Source: Acidomyces sp. 'richmondensis'
Taxonomy: Eukaryota > Ascomycota > Dothideomycetes > Mycosphaerellales > Teratosphaeriaceae
Assembly: GCA_003545705.1 (NCBI GenBank)
Contig: QVLQ01000008.1
Span: 248,001 to 312,000 of the forward strand
Reading direction: 5' to 3'
DNA length: 64,000 nt
Position numbers and translations under genes: made by a program. Every line of letters starts with the position of its first letter. Positions within the stretch are counted from its first letter, which is position 1. Positions 33,426-44,298 of the stretch are shown piece after piece. Under the pieces are notes generated by a model. It was not told the origin of the DNA, searched no databases, and was given only the letters and a program-made list of their open reading frames with translations.

Positions 33426-35080
33426 GGATCTACATGAGCTCCCAATGTTAATGAATGCTATCTCGTGAAACACTTGTAAGTCAGTATGATCAGATCTCTT
33501 CCACGATCATCCTTCTTAACTTCCGGTCTTGCTGTACAAGAATTTGGTCTTCCCGAATATAGCTATTCGCTATTATCTATCATGTCCTTATATCTTTGCG
33601 CTTCTTCCGTTACGTACATATCGTCCGATCATTCGTCCTTGCCCAAGGTGAAGCATTGTATACTGAAAGGCCCCCATATTTCCTTAACTGTGCTGTACTC
33701 ATAACATGGCTCTGGAAAGGCTCGCTTAGAGCTTTGAACAGCTTTACATGGGTGTTGGTCATTTCAAAACACCATTCCGCACGAAGATGAGCAAGACTTT
33801 AATGGTTTCCTCTGCAAAGATCGATGTGGAGGCATTCCTTTTCCAAGTAAATATTAGTTTCTGTCAATCAAACCCTAAGTCTATTCAAACAACGGCATGT
33901 TTTTACTTCTCATTTCTATCCTACGAGAAGGTTATAGAATCTGGGGGGAACACACATCTTGACAGCATTTAAGACAGAGATATCCCCCGTGAAGAATGAC
34001 CCTCTTCGAACATAAATTTTCTCCTTTGGATTCCAAGCAAAGGTGCCCAATAAGACTTACAGAACTCAGCAAGTCGTGAAGTAAAGGAAAATCAAATGAA
34101 AGATGGCCCAACGAAACTCAAAATTTCCTGTACGGGCACATGAAACGATGAAAAGAAATCACTCAGCTTTTCATGAAATGCGTGCTGTCCAAAAAAAAAA
34201 AAAAAGGATATAATTGAGGATGAATTGAGAGAAAATATATTCGGAGTCAAACTATAGAGATGGATCCTTTCCGACCTCCATAAAAGCATGAGATGAACAG
34301 CGAGCAGGGTCGTAAAACAAGCGACGATGATCCGCAAACTTCTACGCAGAAAACCCTCTGAGACCAGCTTGCTTAGTATTGATACCTGTAATTCCCATCA
34401 AAACATTATCTCTTTGTCTCTCTACAAATTGAGAGAGATTTGACAGATGGGAAGAAAATCCGGCCGCACGACCGTCTTTGGCAGGCAGGTTCTGTCAGAT
34501 GTACTACCCCCCGGAATCCCCAATTGTCTGCATTGTGGAATTCACAAGCAAATCATCAAAAGCTTGCTTAGGAATTGTTGAGACTGCATGCAATAATAGA
34601 CACACGAGTATCGACAATTCTTCGTGACGGCGTGGGATTGAGTGGATCCCGTGTTTCATTACACAGGACTTTCAAGGTCTTTGGACGTTGGCGTAACCTT
34701 ATAGCAAATTGAGCCATATTGTAATTTTACACCGTTTACTATGAAATGTTGAGCCTTCACACTTGAAGTTCTTCACTCAAGTTCTCCACTCATTGGCTCC
34801 ACCTGTACCTGAAGACAATCTGCTAAGCGCTATTCCTGTCTCTCGACCAATAACTCATCAATAAAGATCAGTTAGCACAGCGGTAATGGATAATGAAAAG
34901 GTTTATTGCATTCGTCTCTGGGCCTCTCCTACTCACTATATATTTCTCCTCCAATTGTTCTCTCCCTTCCTTTCGTGATAAATGCTCCCATTTCAGCGCT
35001 CGTTCACGAAGCTCCCACATATTCAATCATTATCATCCAGTTTGAACAAAAAATACTAAAAATATTTGGCCGCGAGAAGC
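33426..35080. other. AT-rich intergenic region
   Basis: About 1.65 kb with only short ORFs, including an A run at 34191-34205. No gene, RNA or transposon is supported. The part before 35081 (pyrimidine-rich, ctctctc) probably is the leader of the permease. Confidence 0.45.
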
Positions 35081-36925
35081 ATGGCATGCATCAGTCCAGA
35101 CTATTCCTTGCCTTCGACGACAGTTTCCACCCCACATAGGACTAGTTCGTCCGGTCTGGTGTCTCATGAAGACACATTAGGAGATGAGAATGGAAAGCCT
35201 ATGATTCTGTGCTCGCTATCGGACGATGAACTTCAAAATCTTGAAAAGAAGCTAATAAAGAAGCTGGACAAACGCCTCCTAGCCGCCCTGTTCGTCGGTT
35301 ATTATATGTGCATCATGGACCGGGCGAACTATGCCGCTGCGAAGACTGCAGGTGTAGAAAACGACCTGGGCATAGCGGGCAACAAGTCTCTGTGCGCCCT
35401 CAGTGTCTACTACGTGGGGAACATTGTCGGTCAGATCCCGTCAAATTTGTGGATGGCAAAAATGGGCAAACCTGCTCATATTTTGTCGGTTGGCATGGCC
35501 GTCTTTGGAATCCTAAGTGTTTGCAGCGGAGTGACACAGAACTTTGAGGGCATTGTGGCCTGCCGCTTCCTTCTTGGGCTTTTTGAGAGCTGTTACTTCC
35601 CGGGGGCGACTTATTTCATGTCCTCGTGGTATACCAGGAAAGAGCTTGCGGCGAGAAATGCGTGAGCAAAATGAAGCGACCCTTATTCCCCTTCGTGCTC
35701 TCACAGTGCTTGCCAGGTTTTTCTTCAGTGCTCAATTTTTGGCAAGCGCTTCATCCAGTTTGATAGTTGCCGTTCTGTTGAAGGTCATGGATGGAGCCAC
35801 GAAAGACAACTCCTTGGTGGCACCTTGGAGATGCCTTTACTATGTGGTAGGCTTAATCGCTCGCACTGTGAGAGAAAGTTGCTGATAATCTTCTGCAGTC
35901 AGGTGGGCTCACGGTATGGCCGAGCCGTTTGTATACAAGAGAGAATCTCTGGAGTAGCTGACTTTAGCAGTTCGTTCTAGCACTCTTCGGTCCATATGTG
36001 ATGCCAAATCTCCCTGAAACTACAAGATTTTTAGCCGAGAGAGAGCTAGCAATGGCGAAATGGCGGCTTTACAAAGACGCCGGGTCCGATGATGGTTCAA
36101 AAGCTTCATGGAAAGGCTTGCAGCTGGCGTTAAAGGATGGGAAAGCCTGGATCTTTGCGTTATTGTCATTTGCCTTCACATCCTTTGGATCAGTGGCAAT
36201 TGTCTTCCCGACTGTTGTTGCAGGACTAGGTTACAGCAAGGTTAAGACGAACCTGCTCACTGCACCGCCGTTTGTAAGCTCACTTCAGCCGTTACCATGG
36301 GTGCTCCTGACACTAATTTAATTCTTCAAAGATATTAGCAGCGGTGCTGGCAATCGTGAATGGTGAATGGGCCAAACGATCACAAAGGCGATATCCTCAC
36401 ATTATCGTTCCTTTGTGCGTCGCTTTCGTCGCCTTCATCATCGCAGCTACTACGGTAATTGGAGCCTTACGCTATTTCTCGATCATGTTCATGGTCATCG
36501 GAAATACGGCGTATCCAATCGTGATGACCTGGCTTGCGAATTCGCTCGTCCGACCAGCCTCTCTACGTGCTTCCGCTATCGCTGCGGTGTCAGTTGCTGG
36601 CTGCGTGAACCACATATACAGTCCTTTCATCTTCCAAGGTATGTAACGAGAAATTTGACAATCTCACTACTACAAACTGAACGATTTACGAACAGAGAAG
36701 TATGCGCCTCGCATGAGATTGCCCCTCAGCTTGATGGCCGGGTTCGTTGCACTCGCCATGCTCACAGCCACGGCTATTCTCTTGGTTCTTACGGCAGAGA
36801 ACAGGAGACTTGATGCCGGCACAGCATCCTATGTCGATGGCAAGGCCCGAGACCTGGTAGACCGGGACTTGGAAAAGAGTGAGGTCACCGTCCCGGTAGA
36901 CGCCAGCTTCCGGTACATACTTTAA
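35081..36925 (+). CDS. MFS permease, DAL5-like (anion:cation symporter family)
   Basis: Exons 35081-35661, 35717-35846, 35899-35913, 35971-36273, 36332-36638 and 36696-36925 give 521 aa. The family carries allantoate, pantothenate, nicotinate, dipeptides and similar small anions into the cell. Family marks are DKRLLAALFVGYYMCIMDRANY with helix 1, QIPSNLWMAKMG, and RFLLGLFESCYFPGATYFMSSWYTRKELAARNA at helix 4 to 5, a very typical block. VMPNLPETTRFLAERELAMAKWR marks the mid loop. Twelve hydrophobic segments can be read. The third exon is only 15 nt (codes SGGLT); including it joins YYV to FVLALFGPYVMPNLPETT in frame. All other introns are 52-58 nt. The substrate cannot be set from sequence. 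Confidence 0.87.
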
Positions 36926-37127
36926 GAACTTCACATCGAAGACAACTTTTGATAATTTGGGACGGGCCGATTTCGGTAGGCACGGAAAGCCTCCCACCAT
37001 CCCTCCCTCCCCACTTCCACTTCCCTCACTTTATTTCCTTCGTGTGTTCTTCCGATCATTGTCTGCAAACAGGAGCCAAAGAAATTCATACAAAGTCGTT
37101 ACTTGTAGGGGTGTCAGCATTCATAAG

Positions 37128-38183
37128 ATGGACACGACCCAGAGCCGGGTCCCGTCCGATGGACCGCAATATCTGAAAGCAGACAAAGCAGCCATTGAAG
37201 CTTTCCTAGACAAATTCGATGTGAGTTCGTATATAAAGTAAACTGCATGCTGATATTGATGTATGGTTCTTCCAGACCTTTCTCTTCGATTGCGATGGTA
37301 TGCCAATATCCTCGGCACTCCTTTCTTTCCGTGCCCGACTGACAATACGAGAAGGACAGGCGTGCTATGGTCCGGGGACTACCTCTTCCCCAAAGTTCCC
37401 GAGGTCATCTCGATGCTGCGGCAAAAGAACAAACAGCTCATCTTCGTAACGAACAACTCAACTAAGTCCCGGGCCGATTATAAGAAAAAGTTTGATAGCA
37501 TGGGCATAACGGCAAGCGAAGAAGAAGTGTTTGGGTCCAGCTACAGTGCCGCAGTCTATATTAGTCGAATCATGAAACTTGAACCACCCCAAAACAAGGT
37601 TTTTGTATTGGGCGAGAACGGGATAGAACAAGAACTCGACAGCGAGAACGTGCCTTATTGCGGTGGCACAGACCCGTCGCTAAGGCGAGATATGCAAGCC
37701 GATGACTTCAAGCGCATCGCTGACGGCTCACTTCTCGATGATGAAGTTGGAGTGGTACTTACCGGTCTGGACTTTCATCCTTCCTTCTTGAAATATGCAA
37801 TGGGAATGGCTTATATCCGACGTGGCGCCAAGTTTCTAGCTACCAACATCGACTCGACTCTCCCGAATGCAGGAGGTCTTTTTCCCGGGGCCGGCTCGAT
37901 CAGTGCGCCTCTAATACAAGCCACGGATCAAGAGCCTCTAGCGCTGGGCAAACCAAGTCAAGCCATGATGGATGCGATCGAAGGGAAATTTCATTTTGAC
38001 AGGAAGCGAGCGTGTATGGTGGGTGATCGGTTGAATACCGATATCCAATTTGGGATCGAAGGTGGGTTAGGGGGAACCTTGTGTGTCTTGACCGGAGTCA
38101 GCAAAAAAGAGGAATTTTTGAGCAAAGGTGCCAAAGTAGTGCCTAGCGCATACACCGACGCATTAGGCGACCTCGTTGACTAA
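37128..38183 (+). CDS. HAD phosphatase, PHO13/phosphoglycolate phosphatase type
   Basis: Exons 37128-37220, 37276-37297 and 37360-38183 give 312 aa. Members hydrolyse 2-phosphoglycolate and side products of glycolysis (metabolite repair) and are tested on 4-nitrophenylphosphate. All HAD motifs are present: motif I FLFDCDGVLW with Asp36 as nucleophile and Asp38 as acid/base, motif II FVTNNST, motif III Lys in LGKPSQAMM, and motif IV MVGDRLNTDI. The C2-type cap lies between motifs II and III (VLTGLDFHPSFLKYAMG). The second exon is just 22 nt and encodes the catalytic DCD, flanked by introns of 55 and 62 nt. It is downstream of the permease on the same strand with about 200 bases between. Start at 37128 gives the usual short N-terminus. 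Confidence 0.92.
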
Positions 38184-38664
38184 AAGATCTGTACATGCGT
38201 ATGTACTTTTATAATATACTGGGCGGGTTTGAAGTAGAGGATATAGATGCCCTTCATATGTGGTTTTAGCCGATTGAGAAATACATGCGTTAAAAGTACC
38301 AGTCCGATATGCTGACAATGGCCATCCAGCCTCAACACGCCGAGCGTGCTGCCCACCTCTTTCTGCGGCTTCGTATATGCCCCATTGTCCTTGCGGCGGC
38401 AAATCTCGATTCATACTATGAACTCTAACGTCAGCAACAGAATTCACCTATTCGGCCGTGGTTGTTTACCACATCTGCTTACCCTTGTACCTTACAATGC
38501 TCAAGGCCCGAGTGTTCAGAATCCTTTTCATTTTCAATGTTTTCCCCACCAATCGAGTTGAATCACAACACCAGCAGATCATCCACTGTCCGTGACTTTA
38601 CTCTAGAAGGAGAGTTAATGATTGAGGGAATGGATCGATCGGTGTTCGTTGTATATTTGTTCTC
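38184..38664. other. Intergenic region, no supported gene
   Basis: 3' flank of the phosphatase. Short ORFs on both strands overlap without features. The transposon remnant begins near its right end. Confidence 0.45.
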
Positions 38665-39990
38665 CTTGGAGTCTGGGTAGATACAAAGCTTCAATGGGGA
38701 CCTCACGTAAAGAAAGCAGCAGAGAAAGGTCAGAGCCAGATGCAATCACTCCAGAGGCTGTGAAAATCCACATAGAGAGCTACATTCCAGAAACCTAGAC
38801 ATCTCTATACAGCAGTTAGACTAGCAATAGCATATAGAAGCCCGGTATGGACCCAAACAGCAAAGGGTATAGGCTCCTCTCCCAAGCAGACAAAAGCCTG
38901 AGAGAAGATCCAAAACCAGGCCCTAAGGCACATTACAGGTGCCTACGAAAGTGTACCAGAACCGGTTCTCCAAAATGAAGCAGACATTCCCTTTCTAGCA
39001 TTATACACCTAAGACCTCGCAAGACAACATGCTTAGAAGACCTGGGACCTCCTATTTACCCAATACATTAGAGAGAAATGCAAAAACTTAGTCTGGATAT
39101 GTAAAAAAGGGAGAAGAAGGATAACAGGAGCCTAGACATAGATAACAAGGAAGGAGAGATGGAACAAGCTTATAGAGACACAAAGAGGCTAAGAACACTC
39201 AAACATTAAAAGAAAGGGGAAGAAACACTAGTAGCTTCAAGAACAATGGGATAGGAGGTGGGATCAAGAAAGCAAGAGAAAGCAAGAGGCCTAACCCGGT
39301 CAGAAAATTCCAGCAGGACGGACAACACTAAGAAGAGGAATAAGGCTGCATAAAGGCTGGAATAGACCACAAATGATACAGGAATACCTCGACAAAGGTA
39401 TCTCGCAGCGTGTACAGGTCCCCGACCGAACAGTCAGTCCGAGATAGAACTGATTACTGCTTTTCTGTGAGTTGCATGCGCTGCGAAAGAGTAATCAGTG
39501 CGACAAGCCACAGAGACCGATGCACGTGATCCCCTTGGTGACTACCTCTGAGGGTCCCACAACACCTCCTCTAACACTACCATAATTAGGACCGAATATA
39601 TTGGCCTAGGAGCTTATCTAACTAGAAGGAGAGTACTAGGAGCCAGATCTGAACACACCTATAGATATAGAGTACAGACAGTGAAGCACATCCTTATCTT
39701 CTGCTATACGACACAGCAAGCAAGGAAAAGACTGTTCAGAGAGGTAGGGACGTCAATCTGGAAGGACCTAGCCAATTCTAGAAGGGGTCTTATAGCAGCA
39801 GCAAGGTAGATGATCTAAGAAGCAGTCCTAGACCAATTCTCCCATACAAGGAACAAGGAACAGAAGAGAGAAGGGAAGGAGACAGATGGACAGGAACTGG
39901 TGAGAGGCTATGAGCACTAGAGCTCCTATTAATGTCCGATAGGAAGACAAAGGCATTTAAGATAAACCAGAGATAAGAACGGTTTTGTGC
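38665..39990 (+). mobile_element. Decayed non-LTR retrotransposon (LINE) 3' fragment
   Basis: No long ORF remains, but reading through stops shows LINE reverse-transcriptase C-terminal and downstream sequence. Near 38668-38760: LLGVWVDTKLQWGPHVKKAA. Near 38815-38960: YTAVRLAIAYRSPVWTQ then NQALRHITGAYE, the usual order after the polymerase palm. Near 39590-39780: RTEYIGLGAYLTRRRVLG, then VKHILIFCYTTQQARKRLF, which corresponds to the RNase H/CCHC-like tail of fungal Tad-type elements with its cysteines lost. Stops are mostly TAG and TAA where CAG or CAA would fit, consistent with RIP. The 5' part is missing. A polyA stretch at about 40100-40109 lies beyond and could be the tail, but the link is weak. 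No target-site duplication was identified. Confidence 0.8.
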
Positions 39991-40435
39991 TTAGGCTTTT
40001 ACCTTCTGAAAAACAAATTCAGTAATAGCTGCTGATCCTAGACAGGAATAGATCAGCAATGCAAGACTTTATTACTATTATATTTGTTTAGGCTTTTGAA
40101 AAAAAAAACATAAATAAATTAAATTCTTACCCTTTTGCCTTGTTTGTCTCGATCTAAAGAACGATATTGCTATCGTTGCCATGCATGTTAACTTAGAAGC
40201 TGTTCCCAAATTCGCCAGGACTAGAAGAGAAAATTCTGGAGCAATTAGACGGCACGGAAACGGATCGTTGGTATTCAGTGTCGAGTGGTCGAGCCTAGAT
40301 TTACAGTTTTTGCCGTTGCTTGAGTCTAGTGGCTTGTGTGATGAGAACAAGTATCGCATGAATATGCCGTTAAGTCACGAATATTGAGATAGGAGAGGGA
40401 ATGAGTGTTTGCATTTCATCAAAATTTCATCTGCG
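39991..40435. other. Intergenic region with A run
   Basis: AT-rich flank between the LINE remnant and the end of the minus-strand transporter. A run of ten A at about 40100-40109. The ORF at 40078-40359 (minus) has no recognisable feature. Confidence 0.45.
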
Positions 40436-42310
40436 TCATTGAGTGTTTGGAATAGCCCCAGCTTCAAATGGTCCAGTCGACCTCTGGTTTCTTTCTGTCA
40501 CCTTAACGAGGCCGCATACCACAGCTATTGCTATGAGCAATATTCCGTTGAAGATGGCCAGAAGGAAGAACGGGGCGCCACTCGTCCACGAGTCGAATAA
40601 AGCACCGCCGAGTTTGGTCAAAAGAAGAATACCAGCTCCTCCTGCGAAGCTGTACACGCCGGCTATACTACCTTTGAGATGTGATTGGTCTCTTCTTCCT
40701 TGGTGTGTGCTCCCGGCACCCTTCGCACCCATTTGCGGGAGCAAAGGTGTTGCCTCGTCACCGCCTGAACCCGCCGTTGCGTCCGGCCGAAGCGTGCTAG
40801 CAGTCGGTGGACGCGGATGCTCCTCCTCGCCATGTTCGTCAGAGTTTTGGTTGATACCTCTGCTCAACAGCCCAAGAGAGCAAACGATCGCCCCGATCTG
40901 ACTGATCCCGATCAAAACCACCGCGACGAAAGCCCACTGCCCGCCATCTCCATGGAAAGCATCAGGATTCCGTAGGAAGCCGAATGCGATGTAGCCTCCC
41001 ACGCCTACTGCCGCAGCGAAGAGCAGAGGCCATTCGCTGCGGCCTTTCATCACCTTGCCGCCCACGAACCCAAAGAGAGGTGCGCAGATGAGAGCTGCGG
41101 TCTCTGCAACGCCTGTTAGCGCTGCAGAGAGCGTGTAGGCGCGCTTGCAGTTTTCTTTGATATCAGTCAAGTCGTCCGGATTGGAGGTACATAAGCCATT
41201 CCGGACGAAATAAGCGTTGACAAATAGGGGAATGAATAGCGAAATTCCGACAGATGATGCCCGCGCAACAAATCCCCCGAGATACCCGAGGCCGATACTC
41301 GGGTTGGTGAAGCCTAGCTTCAACGATTCCTTAACCAGACTCATGTACGATGGTGCGGGCGTGAGTGTAGTATGCAAATGTCCATCGTCAGTGGTCTTCG
41401 TGCTTTCGTCGTATGGCGTGCTCCACAGCGCCGACAAAGTCTTGTCTTCCTCTCCAGGTAGGTTCCGAAGGCCGAAAAATATAAAAATTGCCACACAAAC
41501 GGCCACGCTCGCCACGATGTAAAAGCCACTCTGCACGCTGTGCGCACGGCTTTGGCCTTCGCCCTGGAACCATGTGGGCAGTGGGAGAAAGATGAGGAGG
41601 GCCACGAGCGCACCAGCGCCAGTAAATAAGCCCACGAGGCCAGCAAGTTGCGACGCTCCTGCCGTGGTTTCTATATTTTCATCTGTTCCCGCATTAACAT
41701 CCTCCGTCTCCTGATCCCGTGACCGCGAGCCAGACGTGTAACGATTTTGAGTGATTGTGAGCTCGCTACAAACACTGGGACTTTGCCCATGCCCAATACT
41801 GCTCCGTCTTTCCCCCCTCACTTCGTCACGCAGCCGAGCTGCGTGGCCGTTCGCAATCTCATGGACTGCCGGATCTGTCTCTTCGCCCTCCGTGCGCTTT
41901 GCAAACATTGCCGGCAGCACGGCCGTAACCATGGTACTGCAAGCCGCAGCTCCCAAGCTGAATCCAAGCCTCCCGACTAAGAGCTCAGGATACACATTTT
42001 CGCTCTGCACCAGGCACACCAGACTGAAAGCTATGATGCAGTACCCTGACACCGCGACAGCCCGCACGCCTATCCGATCGCTCAGAAGTCCCCAGAGCGG
42101 GCACGCGACCAGAGCCAACAGCTCGTCGGCAAAGCCTAGGGTGCCGACCGTACTTCCAACATCCTCCTTCTGACCAATGACATCCGTGACAACGAAGGAG
42201 ATACTACTGTTGAGGAATACGAGGAAAGCTATGCTGAAAAGCGCGACGCCCAGCAGGTACGTGGTCGCTTGAAGAGTAGTAGCCGTGAGTCGCGGAAATA
42301 GGCGGGCCAT
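40436..42310 (-). CDS. MFS transporter, YCR023C-like general type
   Basis: Single exon, 624 aa from the ATG ending at 42310 (MARLFPRLTATTLQ). It begins directly with helix 1 (YLLGVALFSIAFLVFLNSS). The loop after helix 2 carries GLLSDRIGVRAV, a motif A variant with the Asp and Arg kept. The first half is followed by a long hydrophilic loop of about 75 residues (RRSSIGHGQSP.. to ..TDENIETTAGA) before helix 5 or 6, and another acidic/Ser-rich loop appears between late helices (HGEEEHPRPPTAST). About 12 membrane segments can be read. The architecture with a long internal loop fits a group of fungal MFS proteins including yeast YCR023C, whose substrate is unknown. It could be vacuolar. It faces the LINE remnant on its 3' side. 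Confidence 0.85.
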   Translation of the reverse strand: MARLFPRLTATTLQATTYLLGVALFSIAFLVFLNSSISFVVTDVIGQKEDVGSTVGTLGFADELLALVACPLWGLLSDRIGVRAVAVSGYCIIAFSLVCLVQSENVYPELLVGRLGFSLGAAACSTMVTAVLPAMFAKRTEGEETDPAVHEIANGHAARLRDEVRGERRSSIGHGQSPSVCSELTITQNRYTSGSRSRDQETEDVNAGTDENIETTAGASQLAGLVGLFTGAGALVALLIFLPLPTWFQGEGQSRAHSVQSGFYIVASVAVCVAIFIFFGLRNLPGEEDKTLSALWSTPYDESTKTTDDGHLHTTLTPAPSYMSLVKESLKLGFTNPSIGLGYLGGFVARASSVGISLFIPLFVNAYFVRNGLCTSNPDDLTDIKENCKRAYTLSAALTGVAETAALICAPLFGFVGGKVMKGRSEWPLLFAAAVGVGGYIAFGFLRNPDAFHGDGGQWAFVAVVLIGISQIGAIVCSLGLLSRGINQNSDEHGEEEHPRPPTASTLRPDATAGSGGDEATPLLPQMGAKGAGSTHQGRRDQSHLKGSIAGVYSFAGGAGILLLTKLGGALFDSWTSGAPFFLLAIFNGILLIAIAVVCGLVKVTERNQRSTGPFEAGAIPNTQ

Positions 42311-44298
42311 GGTCAATGGCGAGATCGTGCCGTTCGTTGTCTATTGTTCGCTTGAACGCTGCCGACGGCCCTGTCGGACGAGGATATGTTTGCCTCTCGA
42401 GCTGCTGCTGCACACTTGTCAGTCGCTTCAGCTGTTGAAGATCTGACTGTCGAGTTCGCCGCCCGTTAACGCTGTCGATATCTGAGGCATGATCCAGATT
42501 ACATGATACTTTGATTGGATGCTTTTGCTGCTCAGAACATCGTCAGAACGGCAAAGAAGTGCAAAACATCTCTGAGGCTGAAGGGAAGAGTATCAACATG
42601 GAGCTCGGGCCACTCATGACGCTGAAACTCCACTCCGAGGTAAACTTTGGCTGCTGCCGTGGGCTGCTTGCATGTAATTGTATACAGCATGCCGGAGGCA
42701 TCCGGATGGCATTATCAACATCAGTAATCATGCTGGGCAATACCCTCAATCGGTTCTGTGAATGTGGTTGAGATATTGTGGCTGCCGCCTCGTCAAATTA
42801 GAAGAACTTGTTGAGCTCAGGAAGCATCAATAGAATTTATGTGGGAAAAATGCAGTGGAAGACAGGCACCAATTGCCTTAAACAGCAGCACGAACAAACA
42901 AATATACGGGCTATACGAGTTTTGGCCTATCTCCAGGATGCACTTCTGAAGAAGTCGCTCTCCGCCTCGCCTACGTCGTCCATCGGGGCTACACTTCCCA
43001 AAGCCTAGTCATTGGCCACCACGCAACATTAGACTCTAATGCAATATGAGCCCATGTGGAACACATTGCGTCGAACGCGAAAGACTGTAATACGTAAGCT
43101 GTATCAGTGGCATGAGGGCATATTAGAGTCACGAAGGGGTGTATTTGGCGGCGATTCAGCGTAGGCGAAATGCCTTCACTTCCAAGCTCACGGGTGACAG
43201 ATTGAGCCATGTCTTCTGCCACCTAAAGAAGGCCTATTAGTATATATCAAGCCGTCCCTATGAGGTACAATCCTTCCTCGACGACAGGTCTCCCCCGGGA
43301 AACCCTGCTTTCGACCCCTCCTCCGACATCAAAGGTAAATCCTGCTCGTACCGCCTCATTTCCCATCCAAGGTTCTGCGCCACTGTGCTTGTGTATCTGC
43401 CAATGCTTGCTCATCATTTGGTGCGACGTGTCGGGTGTACATTGAGAGCAGCTTTCCCTGTCGGAACTCCATAGGACTATATCGGGTTCCTGGGAATGAA
43501 TTGGTACGAATCTAAGACTGGCAGCTCATATGCAGATGGTGTAATGCGGATGGTGTAATGTGGATAAAATCGGCTCGAATGCTCCATTGCACAGATTTTT
43601 GTAAATTGTTTCATCTTATAGCAATCCAACGGCGGGAGGGCGCTCAGGGCGATCACAAGTATCCGAATAACTTTATTCGACTCTAAGAAAGCTTCTTTGC
43701 AACAGTGGCAGCAACAGCTATCAGAGAGGTTGAAATTTCGGAAGTCAGCCTTTCCAAGAACTACTCAAAGATGGTTCACCCGACTTGACTCTGAATTTCG
43801 TTCGGGGCTTGATCGAGTGAAATGGAAGTTTTCCCAACGCATAAGCCCGTGACGCAGAGTTTGGAGCTTTGGAGGAACAAGTTTGGCATCTGTGTTGTAA
43901 ATTTATGCAGCTATTACTATAAATTAAGAATCCTGTTGTAGGTATGGAAGGTTAAAACGACTAGGCTTACAATGCAACATAATGTGTGTCGTTCCGAGAT
44001 TGCATTTGCTGTGCGGCATGATGTGTGGTGGTCTGGAATCAAATCACTGTGCAATCATCCTCCTATTCTAAAGGGAGAACGTGAATCTCAATTGAATTCG
44101 TCGATTACTCTCCGCATGCGAAGAATCAACAGTTATGTTGTTTCATTACTTCGGACAATGTGGCGGTGCAGGCTGATGAGGCTGGATAAGGTGCATTGTG
44201 CGCTTCTCGTCAATCCATGCCACATCTCTCATTCCAACCATCTCCTCCTAATTTTACATCTTCAATTTTCGATTTTGACTAATTAATGTCAAAGCGGG
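42311..44298. other. Gene-poor gap with possible decayed coding on the minus strand
   Basis: About 2 kb. Between about 42989 and 43500 the minus strand has protein-like segments in different frames (MEFRQGKLLSMYTRHVAPND, then MRRYEQDLPLMSEEGSKAGF, then an open 77-codon stretch ending at 42989), with a tactaat branch-like site and ctttag acceptor near 43223. I could not build one model without a frameshift. The rest has nothing I can support. Confidence 0.3.

Noticed and set aside
36367..36813. 148-codon plus ORF in the permease
   Set aside because: Out-of-frame shadow of exons 5 and 6, whose in-frame translation matches the family.
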